DNA from: Tanytarsus gracilentus
Lineage: Eukaryota; Arthropoda; Insecta; Diptera; Chironomidae
NCBI GenBank assembly: GCA_038502055.1
Contig: JAXRKN010000044.1
Location: 7,386,501 to 7,450,500 of the forward strand
Direction of reading: 5' to 3'
Length of the DNA stretch: 64,000 nt
The notes under the pieces are model-generated. The model searched no databases. It had not been told where the DNA came from and was given only the letters and a program-made list of their open reading frames with translations. This document shows, piece by piece, positions 1 through 12,700 of the stretch. Position 1 is the first letter of the stretch. Each line of letters begins with the position of its first letter. A program made the position numbers and the translations under genes.

Positions 1-774
1 AAATACAATTAAATTTAAATGCCAATAACATCATCAAACCAACAGCGGAAAATTGCACATTTAAATATTTTTTATTTTATTTTTTTCTCTCATCATTTTC
101 TATTCCTCATCACATTTATGTTTTCTTTCTCTCATTTTTATATTTCGAGCAATAAATCAGTTGTAATTTCACTTCTTTATACCTGATCTGCATTTTATAT
201 ATCTTCAACACTTTTCGTTCTGTTGCACATTTTTATGACAGTCGAGAGTGAGAGAGAATAAAAATGCAAGTCAAATGTCAGGTATGGCAAGTATGTGATT
301 TTCATTTTGTTTTGCACACACGAAGAGTGAAATATAATAAAAAAAAGCAGAGAAGTTGAGAATTAGCGAATGTAATGTCTTTTTTCATATTTTTATATTC
401 AAACATTTGATTGTTGTTTGTGCAGTGAGTGCAATAAAAATTTGTGTGGTATAAGTGGCGGAGCTCATCGACTTTTCTGAGACGCAAAGAAGTTAAATTA
501 TATCGTAATTAATCATTTCTGCTGTCATATTTATTTATCAAAATACACAAAGCCGAAAACAATTCAATTCATTTTTATTAGAAAGAGAAAGATGTGAAAT
601 TATTTTAATATTTTATAAAAGTATATAAGCCTATGTACATCTTTTATATAAACTTAAAAACATCAAGTATATAAAGCTTTGATAACAAATAAATTTAAAT
701 TGATTGTGTAAATTCCTTAAAATATTTAACTCGCTTCATTTCCAAACTTAATTTAATATTTTATTATTTTTCAG
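1..774 (+). other. ds intron (partial, 5' end outside window)
   Basis: AT-rich intronic sequence that ends at the acceptor TTTTTCAG just before the first coding exon at 775. All frames are broken by stops and no coding exon is visible. It contains one copy of a short dispersed repeat (617-655). Confidence 0.7.
617..655 (-). repeat. short dispersed repeat, copy 1
   Basis: The reverse complement reads AAGTTTATATAAAAG, then GTACATAGGCTTATATACTT. It matches 10612-10651 on the + strand apart from a short gap and a few mismatches. Each copy also contains TTATA/TATAA half-palindromes. Confidence 0.5.
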
Positions 775-3700
775 GTGGTGGCAACTTAACGTACGAAATT
801 CCTCAAGGTATTGCCGATGATTGTTTCACTGTTGACCCGCTGCGTGGAATCGTAACGACGAAAGGCACTTTTGATCGCGAGACAAAAGATTTATATACGG
901 TGCCAATTTACGTAATGGAATCAATGACATCTCAATTTAAGTCGGGCACCGCCAGCAGCGGTAAGCCGGGAAAGGTCTACAAAACTCAATTCGATGTGGC
1001 AACTCTCGTTATTCGCGTCAATGACATCAACGATCATGCACCTGAATTTCGACCTGGTTCGTGCTATCCACTCGCAATACCCGAAAATAGTGAGCTCTCA
1101 ATCATTCATCGGGTCGTTGCGACAGATCTTGATGAAGGGCCGAATGGTGACATCACATACAGCATCACAGGTACGAATAACATTTTCCTCATTCCTCGAA
1201 GGTTGCTATTAACATTTTTCTTAAGCTAACGGTTCTTGCAAATTCAATTTACATACTCTTTACGACCTCAGACATTTCGCTTTGTCTTCCCATTCTCAAA
1301 TGATTCGCGCGCGGCAAAATGTTCTTAGAAATTGTTTTCCTCATTTTCACTCTTTTTGTTGTACGAGATTCCATCGAAGGTTTGAGTTTTAGTTTGCAAA
1401 AAATTTATAAAGAAAATTGAATTTTTAAAATCAATAAAATTTTAAGACATAAATTTCAAAAATTTTGCTAACCATTACTCAATTAAGAGCCAATCTCGGT
1501 CGGGAGTTGAGAGGTACAGAAAAAAATGTGTCAATTTGAATGCTTCTGTGTTTCAACATGGCAATCGGCGAGATATTATTATGCAATGATACATTAATAA
1601 TCCCCTCGACTCAACGGAAAATGTGTGTGTTTTTGTTGCATTCACTCTGTTTTCTTCTCGCGCAGCTTTTGCCTCTTTTATAACATTTTAATAGCAATTT
1701 TTGTGTTAAATAAAAAATAAAGATTTTTTGGACACTCAAATATTTAAAATTTTAAATCTATTAAATTTAAATTAATTGCCAAATTTTAAATGATTTAAAT
1801 TTAAAGTTTAAATCGAGTGTCCTCCCCCTCGCAATTGCATACTGTATTAATGGCTTATACGTTTTTCTTCATCTCTCCCTGAACAAATCAACAGGTGGTA
1901 ATGTTGGCAATAAATTCAGTATTGACATGCATACGGGCGAATTAACAGCACGTCCATTAGACAGAGAAACACATTCTCGCTATTTTCTACAAATCACCGC
2001 ACAGGATCGTGGATCACCCGTTACATATCAAGGTCAATGCAATATCTCCATTATTGTCGAGGATGAGAATGACAATGATCCGCGCTTCGAGCTGGCAAAA
2101 TATGTTGCATTGATACCCGAGGACGCGACAATCGGAACATCGGTGTTGACGATCAAAGCTATCGATGCGGACATGGGTATTAATGCGAGAATCTCTTACT
2201 CGCTCGCAAATGAAACCGAATGGCTGTTTAATATTGACAATCGAAGTGGATTAGTTACAACTGCCGGGTGAGTTTATTTTTTTATTAAATATTTTCAACA
2301 TCAAAATTGTTCTGCATTGGAATTTTTTTTACCTTCCCATCAAACTCAAATCATTTTCCGCTCCTTCAAAGCTTTAATGTCTAATTAGTCAAATCCGCTT
2401 CATTGAAGCCGTCAAAAGTAATTATTTCACGATAAATTAGAGCTGAGTGTTAAAATCGTTGAAATTATTTACTGCAAAAAGCGACTGTACCTTGAAAATG
2501 CCCCGCGATGTCTTAAACTATCTTTGTCAGTGTCGCCAATACACGCGGAGCGGCATATCCGATGAACGAGAGGACAGAAAATAAATTGCATTCGAATGAG
2601 AATGAGCGAATAATAAAGAATAATTTTATTATATGCAAATTGTGCTTTTTGGCAATAACTTCTGTATTTTTTTTGCTTCTCTTCCATTTAATTTGTAAAT
2701 GTGCGGAGATTTGTTATATTTGAGGAAAAACAATGCATTTATACGCAATTCAATTGAGAATTGTCATTTGAAAAGACATTTTTGTATATTTTCGAAATTC
2801 TATTCAATAAAAAAAATGCTATAAAGAATTTTTTACATTTTAAATATCTAAGCTTGAATTAAATCAATTTTTTGAGATATCTTTTACATATTGGGCGGCC
2901 AGAAGTTTTTTTTAAAAAATCCAGGACATTGAATTTTCAATATTGGATAAGCAAACTTTTATTAAATTTTCAAAAATATTATTCAAAAAAAACTAGCAAG
3001 TGACCGCCCTATTTGTTTCCCTTTAAAGGATATAAATTTATATACCTCACATATTTATAAAAAGCTTTCTCGCTTGAAAAAAAATCTCAAGGCTCTTTTA
3101 CGTCACTTCCAAAATTCTTACAATATTTATTTTAACATCAACAAGTAGATCGTCTCCCGATATGAAGCACTGATGTGATGTGAGAGAGATATCTCTCATG
3201 ATATGCTGTGTGTCTGCCAAGTGATGCATAAAAAGCAATGTCCTTGTTTTCTCAATCTCATTTCTCGATTGCAGCAAATGTATAAAGTGTTGTTCAATCC
3301 CCATATCATATCTCGTATTCCTTTCTTCATAAAACGTTGCATATATTTTTTTTTATTTACATGAGTTTTTGTTTTTATATTTTCGAGGGGTGGAACACTT
3401 TAGAGATTCAACGATTTAATTTAGATTAAAATTTTATCGGATAAATTTTCCAATTAGAGTTTTTCAACTAAAAGTTCTACCCCTTCGTAACTCTCTTCAC
3501 TGAGCACAGAAAGGAGACTTACAACTTTAACAACAAGCGAAATAAAATGCGAATAAATTATGAATTGGTAGAAATGCAGCTTCAAGTGAAAGAGAAAAAG
3601 AAGAAATCGAAATATTGAATTATTATAAAATTTGGCTGTTATGCAGACACAATTTTTTTCTCTCCGCTCATTCGACGCATTTCAGCCAGCTAGTGTTTTT

Positions 3701-6700
3701 GTCGGTCGAGTGGAAAACATGGTATTAAGATTTTATTTTATATATTTTTTTGGGAACAAAAAGTGCAATAAACTTGAGCCTCACGATATGAAGCCATTTA
3801 TGAAATATCTCATATGAAAGCATTTATGAATAAAAAAAAAGAGAGTTAAGAAGTAGTCAAAATTCATGTCGCCGAAAGAGTGTGACCGTGATGATAAGGG
3901 AAAGTGTCGAAGAAAAATTGAAGCGTGGAACTGAAATGTAATATTGCGCTCACACATGCAAACCGTTGAGGTTTTTTTTCGGATTTGGGTGGAAGGAACT
4001 TTTTAATTATTTTTAAATTGAAATTTTCATTCATTTCTTTTTTCGACAAACTTGTTTAATACCTTTCTGAAAGGTTGAGCGTAAGTGTTTATGCAAAACA
4101 ATGAGATTATGTTGTTATCTTTTTCCATATACATCCACATCCTCCTCATCAACGAAAATTCCTTTAATCCCTCCAATCTCACACTCAACGTGCCGAAAAA
4201 AAATATAAAATGATGAAGGCATTTATAGAGGACGACAGCAGGAAAAATTAATTAATCGCCTGCGAAGATGATGTAAGTCCACTTTTGTGTTGGATGCCGG
4301 CAAAATTCCATTAAGTAAATTGGCACTCGAGAAAAGATTTGTGAAAAAAAAGTGACTGATTGTAAATTATTGAAATGTGCATGCATTGTGTCTGAGGTGA
4401 AAGAAGAAGAAACGTTTTTTCATGCATCATCGCAGATAATCTTGTTGCAAATTCATCAATTTGAAGAGAAATAAAATTAACAAGAATTGATGACGCTATG
4501 GTTGGTTGATTGGAGATCTTAAAAAGTTATTGCTCATTGACATCCAACGAGTCGAGTGTCGAGAACTTTTTTAAATTTTTAAAAATTTCAGGATCTAACT
4601 CTAAATTTTGAAAATTATTCCCTATAGGGAATACTTTTTTGTGTACTTAGTGACTGCAAACTTTTATTAAAAACTTACCAACCCTCGCTACACTCGCAAA
4701 ATGATATTAATTGTGCTATTCTGATCCCTGGTCTCGCAAACAACTTGATGTATGCACATTTTACCTTCCATGTCATTCCTTTGACGTTGAAATGTAATGC
4801 GCAACATTGTATATCGGTTGTAGGTTAATGTGCATGTATATCGAATGGCACTTGTCTTCAAAGAGTCATTGCCTCATCTAGTTATTTTCACCCAGCTCGA
4901 CTATCATTACCTTAACATCTCTTCCGACGTACCATTATCGATAATCAATCAAGATAATTTAAATTGCATCTGAGCCAGTAATGGAATCTGACAAATTTAA
5001 ATAAATCGTGTATGGTGATGATGTACAAATTGATCGGCACTAATGTCAATTATTTCTGTTTCATTTCAATTTGATATTTGCTAATTCATCGAGAGACCTG
5101 CCACTCATGCGGTTGGCCAATAAAAATCAATTGCACTGCAATTCCGAGGCTATTTTGCAACAAGTAACACTTCTCATGACATTTAAGTTAAATTTTAAAA
5201 TTATTCTGAGATTTAATTAAATTAAATTGCACCCTTTTGTCAAATTTTTATAATTATTTTTGCATAATTTCCATCATGTGAATTTAGGACAATTAATTTG
5301 CTGCCACACTCTAACCACGCCTCAAAAAATCTCCGATAGAATCAAAACCAATTTTTAGTTTTGAAGTGCACATACAGTTGTGAGATATGCTCACAGATAT
5401 TTGTGCATTTTATGTTAATGATCTTTGATCGTAGGAGCGAACACAGTTTGGGAAAATGTGAACACAAATTATTCTATCAACGATCGGGTTATGGCATTAA
5501 GATACTAAATATGTGCCATGCCATATGCATGTGTTTACCTTTCAACATATCCAATCCGATGCATTTATGTTGTTTTATGTTAAAATTTATGGCAACCCGA
5601 TAAACATCGAAGGTGCTTTTCATAAAAATATATTTTCAATTAATTACAACTAAAAATCTGTTGCCGACTGACAGCGAGCTTTACAAAAGATAACAACATT
5701 AGATTGCCGTTCAATTCCAGTAGTACAAAGTATGAATTTTTTGGAATGCAACTTCAATGTCGTGAGATACTGCAAAAGCGAACAAATAATTTTTTAATTG
5801 CATCATTTTCAAGTGACGACAATTATTGTTCGTCGACACAAAAAAAATGAGGAGTGAAAAAATCTGTTTTTAATTTGATGCTGAATGGGATTTTTAATTG
5901 TTGAAATTGAATAAAATTGGCACTTGAAAAAATTAATTAATTTATTGAAGTTGAAAAGAATTATTTTCCCACAAAATAAAATTAAAATCAAGTCGACATC
6001 GAATTTGGTGAAAATTTAATTCAAATTTTAAACTTTTTATGTTCTGTGGATTTTAAATTTAAAAAAATTAATTAATTTAAATTTCAAAATTTCATTGTCC
6101 ATTTTTAATCCACCAATTCTCGAATGTGTTTCACGCGTTAAATTTCAATTTTTTTCTCCCCTCGAAACATCATCAGAGATTTAATTTCACTCGTACGGTA
6201 AATATTTTTGTGGTTTTCACGAAATGGATGTTTTAACCAACAGAAATTGTATTTTTTTTATGACGAATTACTGAATTGAGTCGTGTCATGTGGAGTGTAA
6301 TGTTCGAACAGCAGCGTGAATTATTAAGAAATATAAATTTTCATTACGCTTTGATTTCCATACAGTGGGAAATTTGAATTTCATTTTCCGCCATCCTAAG
6401 CTCTCTCAAAGCACATATGCGGTAGCATGTATGGTGTGCGCGATTATAATCTAATTCACATTTCAATTTTCAGCTAAGCTTTTGCCAATATTCACATGAT
6501 GTTGTCAACAAACGACATAGCGGCAAAATATTGGTTGACTCGGATAGGAAATTCATAAAATTGGCATTAGAAAATATTAAAATAATTTTTTGTAATTGGA
6601 AATTAATCTGGTGCTTCAAAAACAATTTGTTTAAAAATTTAGAAAATTCACCAAAAATTGCAACTTGCGTAGTTAAATTTTTTTCTAACGATTTTGCGAG

Positions 6701-9700
6701 CTATTCAAATTGGACTCACTCAATTTCAGTTCTCGCTCAACCGCACATTAAAGTCTTACTATGACAATATTTTCATAATAGTATAAAACTCATAAACTCA
6801 CATGATTCTATTTATGCCATCTGTCGGTTGTGCCATTCCGCATGCATATTATAAACATGCTATAAAGTTTTCAATCCATAAGATTATTGAAAATAGGCGC
6901 AACATGAGAGTACAACATAAAATATATTCGCATATTGATTCGTTCGAGAGAGAGAGAGACAATAATAATGAAAAAATTGAGAAAACAAAAAAAATGGCAG
7001 TAGCAAGAACAAAAGGCATTAAGTTGCTATAAAAGGAATTAGAGTCTGTATGCTTCAAAAGAATTTATTGAGGCGGCCGTGTGTTGAGTGAGGAAGAGAG
7101 AGAGATTAATGATAATGTATCATTTTTTGCGTATATCATTACATTATTCCAAGAGTGGCATCGGCGATTACTGAACATTTTTCTCTCGTCCCATCGTCGA
7201 CCGGCAATTGTTGGATATAAAAGCGAACAAAAAAATTGTTTCTTTCCAGCATTATATTTTGACTTTATCGTCGAATGCACACCTTTAATATAAAAACTAG
7301 CTGCATAATTAAAAGCGACAGTTTGAAATTGCACTATCATTAATGCAAGTTGTAGGAGCGAAGGGGCGGGACATGGATTAGAATCTAGATTAAAGAATTT
7401 AAACTCTAGGATTGAGAATGTATAAAATATTAATTTTATCAAGACTAGAAAAATTTGTGTCCCACCCCTGATCTAGAACTTCTGCTCTTTACCATCAAAT
7501 GGCATTGTCTGTTGCATCCTTGCCAATTTATCTCAACTGGAAATGAAGTAATTAATGAGTTGATAACATTCCACTATTTCTTTAATCTTCTGCACTCTCT
7601 TTCCTCCTTCTCAGCCGCACTCATGCGATAAAAAAAAAATTGCCACAATTTAGAAATTTCAAAGCATTACTAAAAATGGCAAAAGAATTCTTCTCACTTC
7701 GCCTCGCCTCATCTCGTCGTCTGGACATTACAATTGCGAGAAAAAAAAACTAGATTAAAGAAATTACATTTTCAATTAGGAACTTCTCGGTTCTGAAAGA
7801 GAGCGAGTTCATATACAGCCACACACAATGCACAAACGATCATGTGTAGGAGGTTGAAACTATTTTATAGAGCGTGAGGTATGAAAAAGAGTCAAAAGTT
7901 GTTACAGAATGTCCTGAATGAAAAAAAATTATTTTAAAAAAATCGCTTTAAATCCCACAGAATTCACTCGGCAATCTCCTCATTACTTTAAATTAAATTG
8001 GAACACAATAGATACAAACGCTTGTATATGATAATGCGTGTGCTTCAAGGTATTGCGAGCGCAAAAAAATCTTCCTTTCCTTTTAATCTTGATTAAAGGC
8101 ACAACGTTGTTCTCACAGAGTCAACTCTCATATATTTGATGAAAAGTTTAATACATTACGAGGGCAATTGTCAGCATATATGATAAATCGGCATGAATAC
8201 TTAAGTGACTGATTCCTTTCATGTGCACTGCGACATTTTTAGATTTTTGTCGAATGATAAAAGCGGTGAGAGAAAAACAGAATCATTGCTCGAGTCTGCA
8301 GAGGAGAAGAACACAAAAATTATTATTTTATTAAGTCACAAAAAATCAATCAAAAAGTGTTCTACCCCTAGTTAAAAGAGATTTTTTGTTGTATTCACTA
8401 AAAAATATCATTTAAAGGTCTTGTCGATTTTTTTCGCTCATTATATAACTTTCTGCGATCGTGTTTTTGATCATGGTTATGACTCGGGGGTATGTGAGTT
8501 TGGCTACTGGGCGAACAGCTCAACAGCGGGATGCCTAAAAAGTAATCAATAAAAAAAGTAAATGAAAAAGTCTCTTTTTGTAGATTTCAACGAAATTATA
8601 AATTGCACATTTGAGATTGGAAAAAATAACAGTTTAAAAAAATTGCCGCATGCTTTTACGAGTCATAATAAAATTAAGCGTATTCATATATAAATTTCGC
8701 TATTCAAGCACTCTCTCATTAGATTGGATAAATTATTAGTCAATCGCACGACACGAAACAGCATTCCTTTCACTGCGTCGCTTTAAATAGCTCGATTTTT
8801 ATTAAAATCACATTTATCTAATTAAATAAATACACAACGAATTAGCATTCAAGGGGTGTTAAATTGGCAATTTTGAGTTTTATGAATGAGAAACTTTTCA
8901 AATATTTTTATTTATCTTTTAAATAAATTTCTAAAAGCATATCATTTTTTTCAATTCTTAATTGTAATAAAAAATATCCACCCCTTGTTATTATGACGGA
9001 TATACTCAACAAATAAAATTAATAAGATTTTACAAATTTATATTTTGCTACAAAAAAATTCGTGCGCGTTGAGTGAGCAATTGATTTTGCTAAGCCGACA
9101 TTTAATTACTTATGAGAATAATATCTCGTTAGTGATGATGATAGACTGCTGTGAGAGTACACTGGCTGCTAACAAATATTTTTTGTAAAATCGAACTATT
9201 TTTCTTTTATTATTAAAATTCATGTTAAGAGTAAATATATTGCCAAAAAATACAATATATATATAAAGATTGCAGACATCGCAAAGAGAACAGAAGGAGA
9301 AGAGGAATATTTTTAATAACATACAGCCAACATCGAGTCAGTGAAAAGGCGAATACACAAAAGCCATGTAGTATGTTCAATAGCCACTTTAGGTTAATTA
9401 CGCTAAATATTCGTTTCTCTCTGGATGATGGCGAAAAAGAGCGAATTGAAAGAGATATGCATAATGGGAATTTTTTCTTTCTTATATATTTGCGAGTGGT
9501 ATAGAATGGAGTGGAAAGTGAATGAGTGTATATTAAAGTAAATATCATAAATCTTGAGCACAACAAAAAAAGGGGAGTAAGTTGTTGAGAATATTTTCCT
9601 TTGTCCACAAAGACATAAAATTGCTTGAAAAATTATAAAAAATATAATTCAAAAAACCTTCAAATTTCGATGAATGAAAAATCATCTCCATTTCGATTTT

Positions 9701-12700
9701 GAACAGTAAAATATTTCGATGAAATTCTGAGGACTTCCTTTTATAGGTGCATGTTAATCATTCAACCACTCAACGCCTTTAATTAATGCAATTATTTGCC
9801 TCTCATGCATTTGCAGCTCTCTGGAAATTTCTCCAATTTTGTCCGCGCCGTTACGAGTACAAAATATAAACTGTTACTGTGAGTGGGACGGAAATTTGCT
9901 CGTTCCGCGAAATCTTTATAAAAAATTAAAGAAATATATTGAAATTATTAAACTATTTAAAATAAAATAATAATCGGATTTATTTAATTTCCACCCTGAG
10001 TGCACCACAAATGAATCTCTCCGTCGAATGTAAATGAAAAATGAGATGAATATGAAAGTTCATCATTTTCGCTTTCGACAAGTTACAACATCACGCCCAC
10101 CTACACTACAAAATTTTAAACTACACACTCGTATATGCGATCTCTGTTGCATATGGGGAGAAGAAAAAAAAGATTGTGTACGCGCCAAGGATGCATTTCC
10201 CATTTAATCTCGCTTTGTATAGCTTAACAGAAAGAGATTTCTTCTTTTGAAAATTGTGTTGCGATGATTTATTATCACGTAAAACGAGCAAAAAGAATTC
10301 CGTGGTGTATAACCTTATTAAATGGCTTCAATAATAATAATATTAAAGGAGAGAAGAGAAAAAAATCGAGAGTTTTTTTGCAGCGGGCGAAATATTCAAT
10401 TTTTATATTCATTCGAAAAAAAATAAAACACCATATTAAATGGATGTTATTGGAGAGAGAACAATATTTTATTACCTTTCCTTTTCAACCGCAAAATGTG
10501 CACAGTTATGAGGGGTGATTCACTTTTATTAGAGGACAATAAAGTTAGATGGAAATATTTAAAATCATAATCATATAAAAATTTATAAAATAATAAACTT
10601 GTGATGTATATAAGCTTATATAAAAGTGAAGTACATAAGCTTATATACTTTAATGTTTATCAACTTTTATATTTTTTATCGATCAAATAAAATTCAATAA
10701 ATTTATAATTTTTAATCTTTAAATATTTCGTCCCAACCCCTTAATTTGATATCCAATGCAGATTCTCATTCATTCCATTCTTCTATATAGCTTTTTAATT
10801 GCTCATTCTAATGATAATTTCTCTTCATCATCGTCTCTTTCTTTCTCAGATTTTTTGATCGCGAACGTCAACACATTTACAACTTTATGGTTGTAGCGAC
10901 CGATGGTGGTCGCTATAATGCAAGATCTCAGCGTGTGCCAGTTCAAATAACTATCGAGGATGTTAACGATCAGATTCCAGTGTTTGATAAATATCCATTC
11001 ACAGCGCAAGTTGCTGCACTCGTACAGCCCGGTCAACAATTGCTACAGATCACGGCAATGGACGCCGATCAGGGCACAAATGGCGAAATTGTTTATAGTC
11101 TCGCGAACGATGCCCTCAATAGCAAATTTCGCATAAATCCCACGACCGGAGTGCTGAGTGCGACACAAAGTTTGGCGAGCGAGAACGGAAAGCTTCTCCA
11201 CTTTGAAGTGATTGCTCGCGATAAAGGCAATCCGCCTCAAAGTGCCACGGGTTTAATTATGTTGCGTGTAGGTGACGTGCCGCAAAATCTTCCCGTCTTA
11301 CGCTTCCAAAAGGACGGCTATAATGTGACACTGCTAGAGAACACGCCTGCCGGTCATCTCGTTCTTCATCTCAATGCAGTCCGTAGTGACGGACGTCGAC
11401 AAAGCCATAAGATAATTTACGCTTTCGGCAGCGGCAATGAAGATGGAATTTTCTCAATTGATGCAACGACGGGCGAAATTCGTGTGCTTAATGCCGATAA
11501 ATTGGATTTCGAGCGTTATCAAAAGAAAAATACCGTAAATAATGCGGCGGCCAGCGGAAGTGGTATACGGCTGGTTGTTGTCGCACGAACTGAAGGCGCA
11601 CAGTCTCTTTATGGCAATTGTGAAATTTACATTACACTTGAAGATCAAAACGATAATGCACCACGCTTTACGCAGCAACACTACAGTGCAGCGGTGTGGG
11701 AGGGCAAGTCAAAGGGAACATTTGTGATGCAAGTGACTGCCCATGACGCGGATCAAGGTGCAAATTCGCGAGTACTATATCACATTGTTGACGGCAATCA
11801 CGATAATGCCTTCATCATTGAGCCAGCATTCAGTGGAATTGTTAAGACAAATATTGTGCTCGATCGCGAAATTCGCGAAACATATCGGCTGAAAGTCATT
11901 GCGACGGATGAGGGTGTGCCGCAGATGACAGGCACAGCCACTATTAGCATTCATGTTGTCGACATAAATGATAATCAGCCAACATTGCCACCCCGTAGTA
12001 TCACTGTCAGTGAAGGTGAGTCACTCATATGCGACTAAGATTGCATTTCTCTGCATTATTGATTGTACATTTTAGCAAAATAAAATTCCATTCAAATTTT
12101 CCTTGTATCGAATTTATTTGCTCGAATGATTACAATGAAGGTCAGAAGCACGAACGTGATGCTTTTATGAATATATGGAAAAATTCCTCACATGAATAAA
12201 AGCGATCTAGGAAAATCGATAAAATTATTTTGGCGCACTCGTGCATTTTTCGGAGGAATTTCTTCCTGCTCACTGAGTGTGAAAGAAGAACATGAGATAT
12301 TTATTTTATTGATTTATGTTTTGTGAGTTATTGCGAACTGTTGTCATTTCTTAAGCTTTTATTTATATGCTAGATACTCACTTGAATAAAAAATTATCAA
12401 ATAGTTTGAATTGAGCAAGTGAAAAAATATTTAGTAATTGTAGACTTACTGAGTTACCACCCCTTAAAATAACTTCTGAATTTTTTCAGCGACTCCTTTT
12501 TTTAAATGAAAAATTCAAAAATGTATTTAACGGATATCAAATTGTGTATCATGTTCCACAAATTTTCTTAAAACTAGATTTTTAAAAAAACCTTTTAAAA
12601 GAACATAACATTTTAATTCTGTATTCTTTACAACACAAGACATCATATTCGCAGCAAAGACCGAGATAAAGAAACACTTATTTAGCATTTAACCGAAAGA

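Larger units (their letters stand above)
2268..10849 (+). other. ds large intron, 8.6 kb
   Basis: Phase-2 intron from GCCGG|GTGAGT to CTTTCTCAG. It interrupts a single cadherin repeat: TTAG before it joins to FFDRE after it. No open frame inside resembles a known protein. It carries six foldback elements or arms (2891-3015, 3384-3487, 7361-7470, 8301-8370, 8850-8987, arms at 10511 and 10740), an 18-bp palindrome (4616-4633) and the second copy of a dispersed repeat (10612-10651). Confidence 0.8.

Noticed and set aside
7065..7442. 125-codon - strand frame in the large ds intron
   Set aside because: It overlaps a foldback element arm and another frame on the + strand. Composition is typical of translated AT-rich noncoding DNA.
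9225..9608. 127-codon - strand frame
   Set aside because: Ser/Phe/Leu-rich low-complexity translation, with no homology I can recognise and no splice context.
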